A DNA stretch of 64,000 bases from Streptomyces nymphaeiformis. GTDB lineage: Bacteria; Actinomycetota; Actinomycetes; Streptomycetales; Streptomycetaceae. A model generated the notes under the pieces. That model saw nothing but the letters and a program-made list of their open reading frames with translations. It did not search any database and was not told the DNA's origin. The stretch spans positions 124,001 through 188,000 of the forward strand of contig NZ_JACHJY010000003.1 in NCBI RefSeq assembly GCF_014203895.1, written 5' to 3'. A program made the position numbers and the translations under genes. Of the stretch, positions 44,412-53,332 are shown in pieces. Every line of letters starts with the position of its first letter. The first letter of the stretch is position 1.

Positions 44412-46691
44412 ATGCTCTCGAAAGCCCTGTTGCGCCTGGGCGCAAGCGCCGCCCGCCATCCCTGGCGGGTGATCGCGTCATGGCTGCTCGCCGCCACGCT
44501 CGCCGTCCTCGCCGCCGTCGCCATCGGCGGGCGGACCGCGGACTCGATGACCGCTCCGGGACTGGACTCCCGACGGGCCGCGGAACTGATCGAGCGGGCA
44601 GGCACCGGCCAGGAGGGGATGACCGCCCAAGTGGTCGTCACCCCCCTCGACGACGGTGCGACGTTCTTCGACGACGACGGCGCGCGCACCGCTCTCACGC
44701 GGCTGCGGGCCGAGGTGCAGCGGCTGCCGCACGTGCTCGGCACGAGCGACCCGGCGGGGGCGCTCGACGCGGGCGGGGACACCGCCGTGCGCGGCGGCCT
44801 CGTTTCGGCCGACGGGCGGATCGCGGTCGTCCGGGTGCAGTACCCCGACCAGAGCCGGCTGTCGGCCGAAGACCTCGACGCCCTCGTCGCTCTCGGCGAC
44901 CGGCTGCGCGCCGAGCTGCCGCTGCGCATCGAGATGGGCGGCAACCTCTTCTACGCCTTCTCCGACCCCGACGGCGGCGCGAGCGAGCTGATCGGCCTCC
45001 TCGCCGCGGCCGCGATCCTGTTCCTGGCGTTCGGTTCGCTCGTCGCCGCCGCGCTGCCGATCGGCATGGCGGTCTTCGGGCTGACCGTCGGGGTCGCCAC
45101 GATGACGGTACTGGCGGGGGTGACGGAGGTCCCCACCTTCGCACCGGTCCTGGGCAGCATGGTCGGGCTCGGAGTGGGCATCGACTACGCGCTGTTCGTG
45201 CTCGCCAGGCACCGGGAGTACCTCGCGTGCGGGCTCGATCCGCAGGAGGCGGCCGGACGAGCGGTGGCAACGGCGGGGCGGCCGGTGGTCTTCGCCGGCG
45301 GCACCGTCGTCGTGTCGATCCTCGGCCTGGCGGTCGCGAACGTGCCGTTCATGACGGTGGGCGGGGTTGCCGTCTCGATCGTCGTCCTGACGATGGTGCT
45401 CGCGTCGGTGACGCTGCTGCCGGCCTTCCTCGGCGCGGCCGGCCCGCGGCTGGGCCGGCCCGGCCGGATCGGCCGGATCGGCCGGGCACTTCGGGCCGGG
45501 CGGCCGGGCCGCCTCGGCCGACGACGGGACACGGCGGCGGGCGCCGTCCCCGCCGTCGGGTGGCGGCGCTGGCTCGGCCACGTCGGCCGGCACCCGGTGC
45601 CGTACGCGGTCGGCGCCGTGGCGCTGCTGATGACGGCGACGCTGCCCGTGCTCGGCCTGCGCGTCGGCCTGCCCGACGACGGCTCACTGCCGCAGAGCCG
45701 TACCGAGCGCCGGGCCTACGAACTCGTCGCCGAGGGATTCGGCCCGGGCACCAACGGTCCCCTCGTCATCGCCGCGGACCCCGCCGGTGATCCGGGAGTG
45801 GTGGACCGTCTCGTCGCGGGGGTCGCGGCGGATCCGGGGATCGCGTCCGTCGCGCCGGCGCGCATCGATCGGGCCACCGGCGTCGCGACCCTCGTGGTGT
45901 TCCCGACCACCAGCCCTCAGGACGAGGCCACGGCCGACACCATCGCCCGGCTGCGCGCCGAGGTGCTGCCCGCGGCGATCGGGCACGGCCCGGCCACGGC
46001 GCACGTCGGCGGGGCCGCAGCGAGCCTGTCCGATGTGGGCCGACGCACCAGCGAACGTCTGCCGGTGTTCGTCGCCGCCGTGCTGGCGATGTCGTTCCTG
46101 CTGCTGATGCTGATCTTCCGCTCGGTCCTCGTACCGCTCAAGGCGGTCCTGCTGAATCTGCTGAGCATCGGCGCGGCCTACGGCATCATGGTCGCGGTCT
46201 TCCAGTGGGGCTGGGGAGGCGCACTCATCGGACTGGAGGCGACGGTTCCGATCGTGTCGTTCATCCCGATGTTCCTCTTCGCCATCCTGTTCGGCCTGTC
46301 GATGGACTACGAGGTGTTCCTCCTCTCCCGCGTACGCGAGGAGTACCTGCGCACCGGCGACAACGGCACGGCGATCGTCGAGGGCGTCTCGCGCACCGCC
46401 CGGATCATCACCTCGGCCGCCCTCATCATGGTGGCGGTCTTCCTGTCCTTCGCCGTCGCCGACGATCCCTCCACCAAGATGTTCGGGCTCGGTCTGGCCA
46501 CCGCGATCTTCATCGACGCCACGGTCGTACGCATGGTGCTGGTACCGGCGACCATGACACTCCTCGGCCGGACCAACTGGTGGCTGCCGAAGTGGCTGGA
46601 CCGGACGCTTCCCCGCGGCCCGGTCGGCACCGACGACACCGACGCGGAATCCACGGGTGAGGCTCCGCGTCCACGGCTGGCTGACCGTTGA
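44412..46691 (+). CDS. MMPL family transporter
   Basis: The 759-residue protein has the MMPL/RND-like layout of twelve helices in two halves, each with a large extracytoplasmic loop. GLGVGIDYALFVLARHREYL and FGLSMDYEVFLLSRVREEYL are the paired conserved helix-loop segments with the proton-carrying Asp-Tyr. The central 60-residue linker is Arg/Gly-rich. Members export lipids or drugs. GGAGG lies five bases before the ATG. It is divergent from the kinase/regulator pair, with 175 bases between them. Confidence 0.93.
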   Translation: MLSKALLRLGASAARHPWRVIASWLLAATLAVLAAVAIGGRTADSMTAPGLDSRRAAELIERAGTGQEGMTAQVVVTPLDDGATFFDDDGARTALTRLRAEVQRLPHVLGTSDPAGALDAGGDTAVRGGLVSADGRIAVVRVQYPDQSRLSAEDLDALVALGDRLRAELPLRIEMGGNLFYAFSDPDGGASELIGLLAAAAILFLAFGSLVAAALPIGMAVFGLTVGVATMTVLAGVTEVPTFAPVLGSMVGLGVGIDYALFVLARHREYLACGLDPQEAAGRAVATAGRPVVFAGGTVVVSILGLAVANVPFMTVGGVAVSIVVLTMVLASVTLLPAFLGAAGPRLGRPGRIGRIGRALRAGRPGRLGRRRDTAAGAVPAVGWRRWLGHVGRHPVPYAVGAVALLMTATLPVLGLRVGLPDDGSLPQSRTERRAYELVAEGFGPGTNGPLVIAADPAGDPGVVDRLVAGVAADPGIASVAPARIDRATGVATLVVFPTTSPQDEATADTIARLRAEVLPAAIGHGPATAHVGGAAASLSDVGRRTSERLPVFVAAVLAMSFLLLMLIFRSVLVPLKAVLLNLLSIGAAYGIMVAVFQWGWGGALIGLEATVPIVSFIPMFLFAILFGLSMDYEVFLLSRVREEYLRTGDNGTAIVEGVSRTARIITSAALIMVAVFLSFAVADDPSTKMFGLGLATAIFIDATVVRMVLVPATMTLLGRTNWWLPKWLDRTLPRGPVGTDDTDAESTGEAPRPRLADR

Positions 46692-46748
46692 CTCAACTCC
46701 TGCCCGCCCTTGGCGTCCGGCACCTCAGCGCGTCACCCAGGGACATAT

Positions 46749-47080
46749 CGAGTCGTGATCATCGGGTGGTCCTGGTGAGGTCCTTGATCCAGATCATCGA
46801 GGCGCGCGGGTGGAGACCGGCGAGGTAGCCGTCGGGAGTCTTGTCGTATCGGGTGGCGATGCCTCGCCATGCCTTGAGCTCGTTGATCAGGCGTTCGACG
46901 GTGTTCCGCTCCTTGTGGAGACCGGCGTCGTGGCTGACGGGTCGGCCATCTCTGGAGCCCTTCTCCTCCGGGATGACCGCCTTGATACGGCGCTTACGCA
47001 GGTGGGCGCGGATCCGCAGGACGGGGATGGACTGCGGGCCATCCGCCGCCCGGCCTGTGGTCAGGGTGAACGCCTGCGGA
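46749..47080 (-). mobile_element. IS5-like transposase remnant, copy 2 (C-terminal third)
   Basis: On the minus strand an uninterrupted 104-codon frame (47070 to stop 46761-46759) reads FTLTTGRAADGPQSIPVL, then jumps to RAHLRKRRIKAVIPEEKG, ERNTVERLINELKAWRG and RYDKTPDGYLAGLHPRAS. IS5-family transposases have about 25 more residues between the first two blocks, so there is an internal in-frame deletion. The N-terminal two thirds and the other IS end are missing. Confidence 0.85.
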
Positions 47081-47124
47081 CGCCAGGGCCTGTCCGTCCC
47101 CCTCAGGCCGGACAGGCCCTGGCG
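47081..47124. terminator. Terminator after the carboxylesterase gene
   Basis: Perfect 16-base arms (47081-47096 and 47109-47124) flank a 12-base loop, 13 bases beyond the esterase stop on the minus strand. The IS remnant begins immediately beyond it. Confidence 0.75.
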
Positions 47125-47136
47125 CGGCCCGGCGGC

Positions 47137-48579
47137 TCAGCCGAGCCAGATGTCGCGGACGCGGTGCACCGGGTCCGAGGCGACCCGGGACTCCGCGTCC
47201 CAGATCATCGTGGCGCGCTCGGCGGCGGTGTAGCGCGGCCAGTCGGCGCCCGGGTCCTGGTCGGTGACGAAGCCGACCCAGGCCCGGTGCAGGGTGTCGG
47301 CGAGCGCGCGCGGCGGCTCGTCGCCGGCGACGGCCGCGACGCCCTCGGCGTCGAGGAGGTCGAAGGCGAAGGGCAGGTCCAGGCAGTGGAACGCGAGCCC
47401 GAGACCCGGCGAGCGCCAGCGGAACTCGTAGAACCAGGTGGGCCGTTCCCGCGCGGCGCGGGCGTCCGCGACGGCGAGGTTCGGGGCGCGGAAGACCGTG
47501 TCGGTCAGCGCCTGCCCGAAGTACCGCTCCTCGCCGGCCTCCGCGTACTCCTCGGTGAAGGCGTCCGCCCCGGCCGCGTCCAGGCCGAGCCCGCCGAGCA
47601 GGACGGGCAGCGGCGGTGCGTCCGGGCCGGGTCCGGGAATCATCGTGAACTCGTCCGCGGTGAAGCCGAGCATCAGCGGTACGTCCGCGCCGGCCTCACC
47701 CGTCGTCAGGGCGTCCAGGACGGGTACGGGGATCAGCTCGCCGTCCGCGAAGGGGGCGAGGGCCAGCATCGGCGGCAGGCCCTCGCGGTCCGGGCCCGGT
47801 GCGGACATCAGGTCCTGGAGGTCGAGGAGTTCGTCGTCGGTCAGGTCGCGCAGAGCGGCGGCCGTGGCCGGGACGCCGGTGCGTGACGTGAACAGCCGGG
47901 CCGCCGCGCGGGCGACCTCGGGGCCGTCGGGCCGCAGGACCGCGCCCGAGACGGAGAGCGCGCCCCGGAACAGGCCCTGCGCCGAGGGGACCGCGAGCAG
48001 CGTCTGCACGGCGCCGCCGCCCGCCGACTGGCCGGCGACCGTGACCTTCGCCGGGTCGCCGCCGAAGGCCGCGATGTTGTCCCGCACCCACTCCAGGGCC
48101 GCGATCCAGTCCCGTACGCCGCGGTTGTCCGGTGCGCCCTCCAGGTGCAGGAAGCCCTCGATCCCGAGGCGGTAGCCGACGGAGACGACCACGACGCCGT
48201 CCCGGTTGAAGGCGGCACCGTCGTACCAGGGGCTCGCCGCCGAGCCCGCCACGTACCCGCCGCCGTGGATCCAGACCAGGACCGGCAGACCGGCCTCCGG
48301 GTCCGCCGCCGGCGTGAACACGTTCAGGTTCAGCACCCCGGTGCCCGGGATCGACGGCTCCGGGATCGTCGTGACGTCCGCGAACGGCCGCTTCTGCGCG
48401 GTCGGCCCGTACGCCGTCGCGTCCAGCGGCTCCGACCAGGCCTCCGGCGGCACGGGGGCCGCGAAACGGAGGTCGCCGACGGGCGGCTGCGCATAAGGGA
48501 TGCCCAGGAAACGCAGGGTCCCGTCCGCACGGCGCTCGCCGCGCACGGGTCCTCGGTCGGTGGTGACGGTGGTGCTCAT
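47137..48579 (-). CDS. Type B carboxylesterase
   Basis: The 480-residue protein is a type B carboxylesterase / para-nitrobenzyl esterase-like enzyme. FLGIPYAQPPVGDLRF near the start, oxyanion loop WIHGGGYVAGS near residue 108, nucleophile GQSAGGGAVQ near 190, Glu in GFTADEFT and His in LAFHCLDLPF form the active site. No signal peptide is seen, so it is cytosolic. The ATG at 48579 follows AAGGAG. It ends at a strong hairpin beside the IS remnant. Confidence 0.92.
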   Translation of the reverse strand: MSTTVTTDRGPVRGERRADGTLRFLGIPYAQPPVGDLRFAAPVPPEAWSEPLDATAYGPTAQKRPFADVTTIPEPSIPGTGVLNLNVFTPAADPEAGLPVLVWIHGGGYVAGSAASPWYDGAAFNRDGVVVVSVGYRLGIEGFLHLEGAPDNRGVRDWIAALEWVRDNIAAFGGDPAKVTVAGQSAGGGAVQTLLAVPSAQGLFRGALSVSGAVLRPDGPEVARAAARLFTSRTGVPATAAALRDLTDDELLDLQDLMSAPGPDREGLPPMLALAPFADGELIPVPVLDALTTGEAGADVPLMLGFTADEFTMIPGPGPDAPPLPVLLGGLGLDAAGADAFTEEYAEAGEERYFGQALTDTVFRAPNLAVADARAARERPTWFYEFRWRSPGLGLAFHCLDLPFAFDLLDAEGVAAVAGDEPPRALADTLHRAWVGFVTDQDPGADWPRYTAAERATMIWDAESRVASDPVHRVRDIWLG

Positions 48580-48724
48580 GGAGTGCTGCTCCTTCTGCGC
48601 GGGCACACGGGGCCGGAGCCCGAGCCTGTCACCGCCTGCTTACACGTGTCAATCCTCTGTGTCGGGAGGCTGGCGCGCGAGATCCCCCAGCGGAAGCGGC
48701 GGCCCCTAGACTCGGAGGCTCGGG

Positions 48725-49123
48725 ATGAACACGCTGGGCCAGGGGAAGGCGGCGGCGATGAAGTGGGACGCCGGCGCCGTGGGCTGGGCGCTCCTGTTCC
48801 TGTCCGGAGCGGGCCTCATGGCCGCCGGGGCGATCTGGAAGGGCCGGGCCGTACGGCCCTTCGCCGCCTCACGGGCGCGGACCGTCGCCCAGCGGGAGTA
48901 CGCCCGGGACCTCCAGCGGGCGGCCGACCACGTGATCGCGGAGGCCCGCCGGTCCGCCGGCGAGGGCGAGCCGGCGATCGTCACCGTCACGGCGGTGATG
49001 CGGACGGCCGAGGAGCGGTACGGCCACGCGGACGTGGAGCGGCCACACGCGGCGGCGGCGCTCCGCCGCAGGTTCGAGCACTGGCGCTGCGCCGCCGACT
49101 GCGTCACGGACGCGTACGGATAG
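48725..49123 (+). CDS. Small single-pass membrane protein, unknown
   Basis: The 132-residue protein has one hydrophobic helix (AVGWALLFLSGAGLMAAGAIW, about residues 18-38) followed by a charged helical region with RTVAQREYARDLQRAADHV. Topology suggests a cytoplasmic C-terminal domain. A second ATG at 48758 just before the helix is an alternative start. I recognise no family. Confidence 0.65.
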   Translation: MNTLGQGKAAAMKWDAGAVGWALLFLSGAGLMAAGAIWKGRAVRPFAASRARTVAQREYARDLQRAADHVIAEARRSAGEGEPAIVTVTAVMRTAEERYGHADVERPHAAAALRRRFEHWRCAADCVTDAYG

Positions 49124-49189
49124 GCCTCACTGGCCGGACGTTCACGCGAACACCGTCCCGCCCCGCGGCGCCGCCGAGCGGAGAGACCG

Positions 49190-49558
49190 TCAGGACTGCG
49201 GCACGGCGTAGTCCGTGAAGCCCAGCCAGTCGAGGGCCACGCAGGGCTCGTCGCCGAGGACCCAGGCGTCGTGGCCGGGCTTGACCTCCATGTAGTCGCC
49301 CGCCCCGAACTCCGTCGTCTCACCGTCGTCCATGACGACCTTCATCCGGCCGCTGATCACGTATCCGACGTGCGACGCCTGGCAGCTGTCGGTGCCGGCG
49401 ATGGGCTTGACGTGCTTGGACCACTGCCAGCCCGGCTCGAAGACGGCCCGGCCCACCGAGCCACCGTCGCCGATGAGCAGGTCGAGCCTGCCCTTGCCGT
49501 CCTCGAAGGGACGCGTCTCGTCCGCCGAGTCGAAGCTCTTCCGTACGATGCCGGCCAT
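49190..49558 (-). CDS. Cupin domain protein
   Basis: The 122-residue protein is a single cupin. HVGYVISGRMKVVMDDGE (about 63-80) and GDYMEVKPGHDAWVLGDEP (about 86-104) are the two cupin motifs, with His residues that could bind a metal. KHVKPIAGTDSCQ precedes them. Role unknown. The frame stays open upstream to 49903, but the ATG before AGIVRKSFDS is the natural start. Confidence 0.82.
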   Translation of the reverse strand: MAGIVRKSFDSADETRPFEDGKGRLDLLIGDGGSVGRAVFEPGWQWSKHVKPIAGTDSCQASHVGYVISGRMKVVMDDGETTEFGAGDYMEVKPGHDAWVLGDEPCVALDWLGFTDYAVPQS

Positions 49559-49861
49559 CGCGCACTCCCGGGCGGTGGAAAGATCCGGTCCCCGAGTCCT
49601 TTTCCAGGCTACGCCGGAGCGGTCACGGCCACCGCCCGGGGCCATGTGCATAGCGATGCGAAGAACGGCTCGACTTTGCGCTGAATTTTCATTGACCGGA
49701 AATGACCTTTTGGCGGATCCACGCACATCCACGACTCCTTTTCTGTGCACATCCCCACCGGACAGACCTACACATAAAGGCCAGATAAGAGCACAATGAA
49801 GCAGCGGCGCAATTGCCGCAGTGCGGCCAGACATGCAGGACGCCAGAAGGAGGCGAGTCAC
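49559..49861. other. 303-base A+T-rich gap between cupin and SPW genes
   Basis: Positions about 49660-49800 are the most A+T-rich part of the area. A TTGACC at 49692-49697 could be a -35 for the SPW gene, but no matching -10 is convincing. No RNA gene is seen. Confidence 0.45.
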
Positions 49862-50299
49862 ATGGCCGACCTCTCCCACCGTCCCGGTGATATCGCGGGA
49901 CACCCCGATGCGTCGGAAATGCGGGACCGTTATGCCCGCATGCTCCAGACGAGAGGTGTCGCGGCCGTCGAGGAGCTCGTGATCCTCGCCGGTCTATGGG
50001 CCGCGATCTCCGCCTGGACGGTCCACTTCTCCGCCGCCCGACCGGAGCTGGCCATCACCAACCTGGTCGTCGGCATCGCTCTCGCGGGGCTCGGCCTGTG
50101 CATGTCGATGGCTCCCGAACGGTCGCAGGACCTGAACTTCGTCGTCCTGCTCCTGGGCGCGTGGCTGATCGTCGCGCCGTGGGTGGTCTCGCGGCACCCT
50201 GACACGGGCACGGTGCTCAGCAACGTGATCACCGGCGCGTGCGTCTGCCTGTTCTCCCTCACGGCCGGCGGAATTCTCATGACCAAGAGGCGGACGTGA
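49862..50299 (+). CDS. SPW repeat-type membrane protein
   Basis: The 145-residue protein has four predicted membrane helices in two pairs, with GLWAAISAWTVHFS and GAWLIVAPWVVSRHP as the two copies of the SPW-type repeat, which bear W-xx-S/A-PW-like motifs. Members are small membrane proteins of unknown function common in actinobacteria. ATG at 49862 has GGAGG eight bases upstream. A hairpin terminator follows at 50346. Confidence 0.82.
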   Translation: MADLSHRPGDIAGHPDASEMRDRYARMLQTRGVAAVEELVILAGLWAAISAWTVHFSAARPELAITNLVVGIALAGLGLCMSMAPERSQDLNFVVLLLGAWLIVAPWVVSRHPDTGTVLSNVITGACVCLFSLTAGGILMTKRRT

Positions 50300-50345
50300 C
50301 GTTCTGATCGTCCGACTCCCGGACCTTCGTCGATCCTCTCCCCGG

Positions 50346-50381
50346 AACGGCGGCATCTCCTCTCCCGGAGGTGCCGCCGTT
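50346..50381. terminator. Terminator after the SPW gene
   Basis: Fifteen-base arms (50346-50360 and 50367-50381) pair with one G-U around a six-base loop, 47 bases after the SPW stop. Confidence 0.7.
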
Positions 50382-50524
50382 CACCGCGTCGACGCACCTT
50401 CCGCGCGTGAACCGCGGACGTCCGAGAACCGATTGACCCCCGTGCTTTCCGCCGCATAGGTTCTTCGTCGGCCTGCCCCACAGGGCCGGCCTCCCGCTCG
50501 TACACCCAGTCCTCGGGGGACAAA

Positions 50525-50884
50525 GTGAACTGGTATCTCGACGTGCTCAAGAAGTACGCGGTGTTCAGCGGCCGTGCGCGCCGCACGGAACACTGGATGT
50601 TCTTCCTGGTCAACGCGATCGCGGTCGTCGTCGTCGTGGCGATCGACCTGGCGATCGGCACCTTCCCGCTCCTTTGGGCGGTCTACTTCCTGGCCGTGTT
50701 CCTGCCGCACCTGGGCGTGATGACCCGCCGTCTGCACGACACCGGCCGCTCCGGCTGGTGGCTCCTCATCGCCCTCGTTCCGCTGGTCGGCTGCATCGTC
50801 CTGATCGTCTTCCTCGCCACCGAGGGCGAGCAGCGGCAGAACGCCTACGGCCCGGACCCGAAGGCGGTTCCGGCCGCTGCATAG
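50525..50884 (+). CDS. DUF805 membrane protein
   Basis: The 119-residue protein has three membrane helices and the DUF805 landmarks: YAVFSGRARRTEHWMFFL near residues 11-28 and TRRLHDTGRSGWWLLIALVP (part: RRLHDTGRSGWW) near 67-78. Members are widespread inner-membrane proteins of unknown role. The start codon is GTG. Confidence 0.88.
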   Translation: MNWYLDVLKKYAVFSGRARRTEHWMFFLVNAIAVVVVVAIDLAIGTFPLLWAVYFLAVFLPHLGVMTRRLHDTGRSGWWLLIALVPLVGCIVLIVFLATEGEQRQNAYGPDPKAVPAAA

Positions 50885-50995
50885 AGCCGGTACGGAGCGA
50901 TGGGACGCGCCGCCTTGTGCACGGCGGCGCAGGCCCTCGCCCCAGCGCTCCGCCTAGCCTCGCCGCAACACAGCGAACGAGGGGCGGTACCACCG

Positions 50996-52285
50996 GTGAA
51001 CTGGCACATCCACGACTACCGCGAGAGCGATCTCGCGGCCGTCGTCCATCTGATCGACACCACCGCCGAACTCGGGCAGGAGTCCGTCTTCTCGCTCGCC
51101 GAGTGCATCGGCGCCCTCACCACCCGCCAACCGGCCGTGGTCGCCGTGCACCAGGGCGCCCCCATCGGTGCGGCGCTCGCCTGCGTCTCCGGCGAGCGGG
51201 CCTGGGTCATGCGGATCGCGATCTCCTCGGCGTGGCGGGGCCGCGGCCTCGCCAGCGCCCTGCTCGTGGAGCTGGAGCGGCGGCTCGTCGCGGCCCGCGT
51301 CGGGCGCATCGCGTACGTCCTGCCGGAGGAGGAGCTCCTCGGCGAGGGCCTGCTGAACGCCGGGTACACGCGCCAGCCGGCCGTCGCGTACTTCGAGAAG
51401 GTGGAGCCGCTGCACGGCCCCGCCGCCGGGCTCCTCGACGACCTGGGCGGGCGGCTGCTCCCCGGCGACCTGTGGGCGAAGGTGGCCGGCATGGAGCGGG
51501 AGAAGGACCTGATCGAGCGCCGTGTGGTGCTGCCCCTGGCCGAGCCGGAGCGGGCCAACCGGCACGGCGTGCGGCCGCCGCGCGCGGTCTGCCTGTTCGG
51601 CCCGCCCGGCACCGGGAAGACCACGTTCGCGCGGGGCATCGCCTCCCGGCTCGGCTGGCCCTTCGTGGAGATCCTGCCGTCCCGCCTCGCCGACGAGGGG
51701 AACCTCGCCGCCGCGCTGCGGTCCGCGTTCGCGCGGATCGCCGAGCTGGAGCGGGTCCTGGTCTTCATCGACGAGGTCGAGGAGATCGCCCCGGTCCGCT
51801 CGGAGCCCGCCCAGCCGGGCGGGATGCACGGGGTGACGAACGAACTCCTGAAGCTGATACCGGGCTTCCGGGAGCGGGACGAGCGGCTGCTCGTCTGCGC
51901 GACCAACTCGATCCGCTCCCTCGACCCGGCGTTCCTGCGGCCCGGACGCTTCGACTACCTCATCCCGATCGGTACGCCGGACAAGGCGGCGCGGGCGGCG
52001 ATCTGGGCCCGCTACACCGACGGCCGGACGGACGTCGACATCGACGAACTGGTCCTCGCGAGCGAGCTGTTCACCCCCGCCGACATCGAGCACGCGGCGC
52101 GGATCGCCGCCCAGGCCTCCTTCGAGCGGGACCTGGTCGCGGTCGGCGGCCGTGGCGGGGACGCTCCGGCGCCCGGCGCGAGCACGGCCGACTACCTGGA
52201 GGCCATCGCCGAGTGCCGGCCGACGGTCACGCCGGAGATGGTCGAGCAGTTCGCCGCGGACATCACCTCACACGCGCGGACCTGA
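50996..52285 (+). CDS. GNAT acetyltransferase fused to an AAA+ ATPase
   Basis: The 429-residue protein joins two domains. Residues 1-140 form a GNAT acetyltransferase (acetyl-CoA loop ISSAWRGRGLASALLVE, 77-93). Residues 165-429 form an AAA+ ATPase with Walker A GPPGTGKTT (202-210), Walker B VFIDEVEEI (256-264), sensor 1 CATNSI and arginine-finger region DPAFLRPGRFDY. The AAA part resembles FtsH/proteasomal ATPases but has no protease. It could remodel and acetylate the same target. GTG at 50996 follows GAGGGG. Its end overlaps the convergent kinase gene by 23 bases. Confidence 0.87.
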   Translation: MNWHIHDYRESDLAAVVHLIDTTAELGQESVFSLAECIGALTTRQPAVVAVHQGAPIGAALACVSGERAWVMRIAISSAWRGRGLASALLVELERRLVAARVGRIAYVLPEEELLGEGLLNAGYTRQPAVAYFEKVEPLHGPAAGLLDDLGGRLLPGDLWAKVAGMEREKDLIERRVVLPLAEPERANRHGVRPPRAVCLFGPPGTGKTTFARGIASRLGWPFVEILPSRLADEGNLAAALRSAFARIAELERVLVFIDEVEEIAPVRSEPAQPGGMHGVTNELLKLIPGFRERDERLLVCATNSIRSLDPAFLRPGRFDYLIPIGTPDKAARAAIWARYTDGRTDVDIDELVLASELFTPADIEHAARIAAQASFERDLVAVGGRGGDAPAPGASTADYLEAIAECRPTVTPEMVEQFAADITSHART

Positions 52286-53201
52286 CGGTGAACCGCTCCC
52301 CGGCAGCGTCCAGTTCGGCCCGGTCGGGGGGCTGGGCGCCGGCCCGGGAGACGGTGACGGCCGCCGCCGCGGTCGCTCTGCGCAGCAGCCGCGCGAGATA
52401 CTCGGCACCGAGCCCGGCGAGGGTCTCCCGCCCGCGCCCGGCGAGGACGTCGAGTACGGCGGACATGAAGGAGTCGCCCGCGCCGACGGTGTCGACGACG
52501 GTGACCGGCGGCGCCTCCGCGGTGATCGTCTCCCGCCCGGTGAAGACGGTCGAGCCGGCCGCGCCCCGGGTGATCAGGACGACGGCCGGGCCGAGGGCCC
52601 GCCAGCGGGCGGCGACCTCGTGCGGCTCCGCCCCGGGGTACAGCCAGGCCAGGTCCTCGTCGCTCGCCTTCACCACGTCGCTCAGCGCGACACAGCGCTC
52701 GACGCGTGCGACGGCCTCGGCGTGGTCCCCCATCAACGCGGGCCGCACGTTCGGGTCGTAGCTGACCGTGGCCCGGTCGCGCAGCCGCTCGACCTCGGCG
52801 AGGACGGTGGCCGCGCCGGGAGCGGTGACGGCGGCGATCGAGCCGATGTGCACGTGCGTCGGCGCCTCGGCCGGCGGTGCGCCGCTCTCCAGCGTCCAGG
52901 CGATGTCGAAGGTGTACGTGGCCCGGCCGTGCGCGTCGAGCCCGACGGCCGCCGACGGGGTCCGTACGGGAACGCCGCCGACCTCCACCCGTACCCCCGC
53001 GCCCTTCAGGTGGTCCGCGATCAGCCGCCCGTCGGCGTCGTCGGCGAGCTGCGTGAGCAGCATGACGTCCCGGCCGAGGCGCGCGAGGCCGTAGGCGACG
53101 TTGGCGGGGCTGCCGCCCGGGTGCACGCGGTCGGCGGCGCCGGATCCTTCGGGGGCGCGGACGATGTCGGCGACGCACTCGCCGATCACCAGGAAGGACA
53201 T
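52263..53201 (-). CDS. PfkB family sugar kinase (fructokinase-like)
   Basis: The 312-residue protein is a PfkB/ribokinase-family kinase. GGSPANVAYGLARLG near residues 29-43 is the first signature, and VVDTVGAGDSFMSAVLD near 234-250 is the second, with catalytic Asp in GAGDS. Fructose or a related sugar is the likely substrate. It appears monocistronic. Confidence 0.88.
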   Translation of the reverse strand: MSFLVIGECVADIVRAPEGSGAADRVHPGGSPANVAYGLARLGRDVMLLTQLADDADGRLIADHLKGAGVRVEVGGVPVRTPSAAVGLDAHGRATYTFDIAWTLESGAPPAEAPTHVHIGSIAAVTAPGAATVLAEVERLRDRATVSYDPNVRPALMGDHAEAVARVERCVALSDVVKASDEDLAWLYPGAEPHEVAARWRALGPAVVLITRGAAGSTVFTGRETITAEAPPVTVVDTVGAGDSFMSAVLDVLAGRGRETLAGLGAEYLARLLRRATAAAAVTVSRAGAQPPDRAELDAAGERFTVRSARVR

Positions 53202-53332
53202 GGGACGGAACTCCTAGGGGACGACCTGGAAACGGGTGTACGGGTGCCCTGGGGACGATCCGCAGATCGTACGTGCCGCCGGCCTCCTATCGTGGCCCCG
53301 GGGACGTCCGACGGCGGGAAGGAAACGATCCG

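Noticed and set aside
42292..46855. The bracketed segment considered as an active composite transposon.
   Set aside because: Both transposase copies are truncated, one to 30 codons, and no complete IS end pair was found, so it can only be a fossil.
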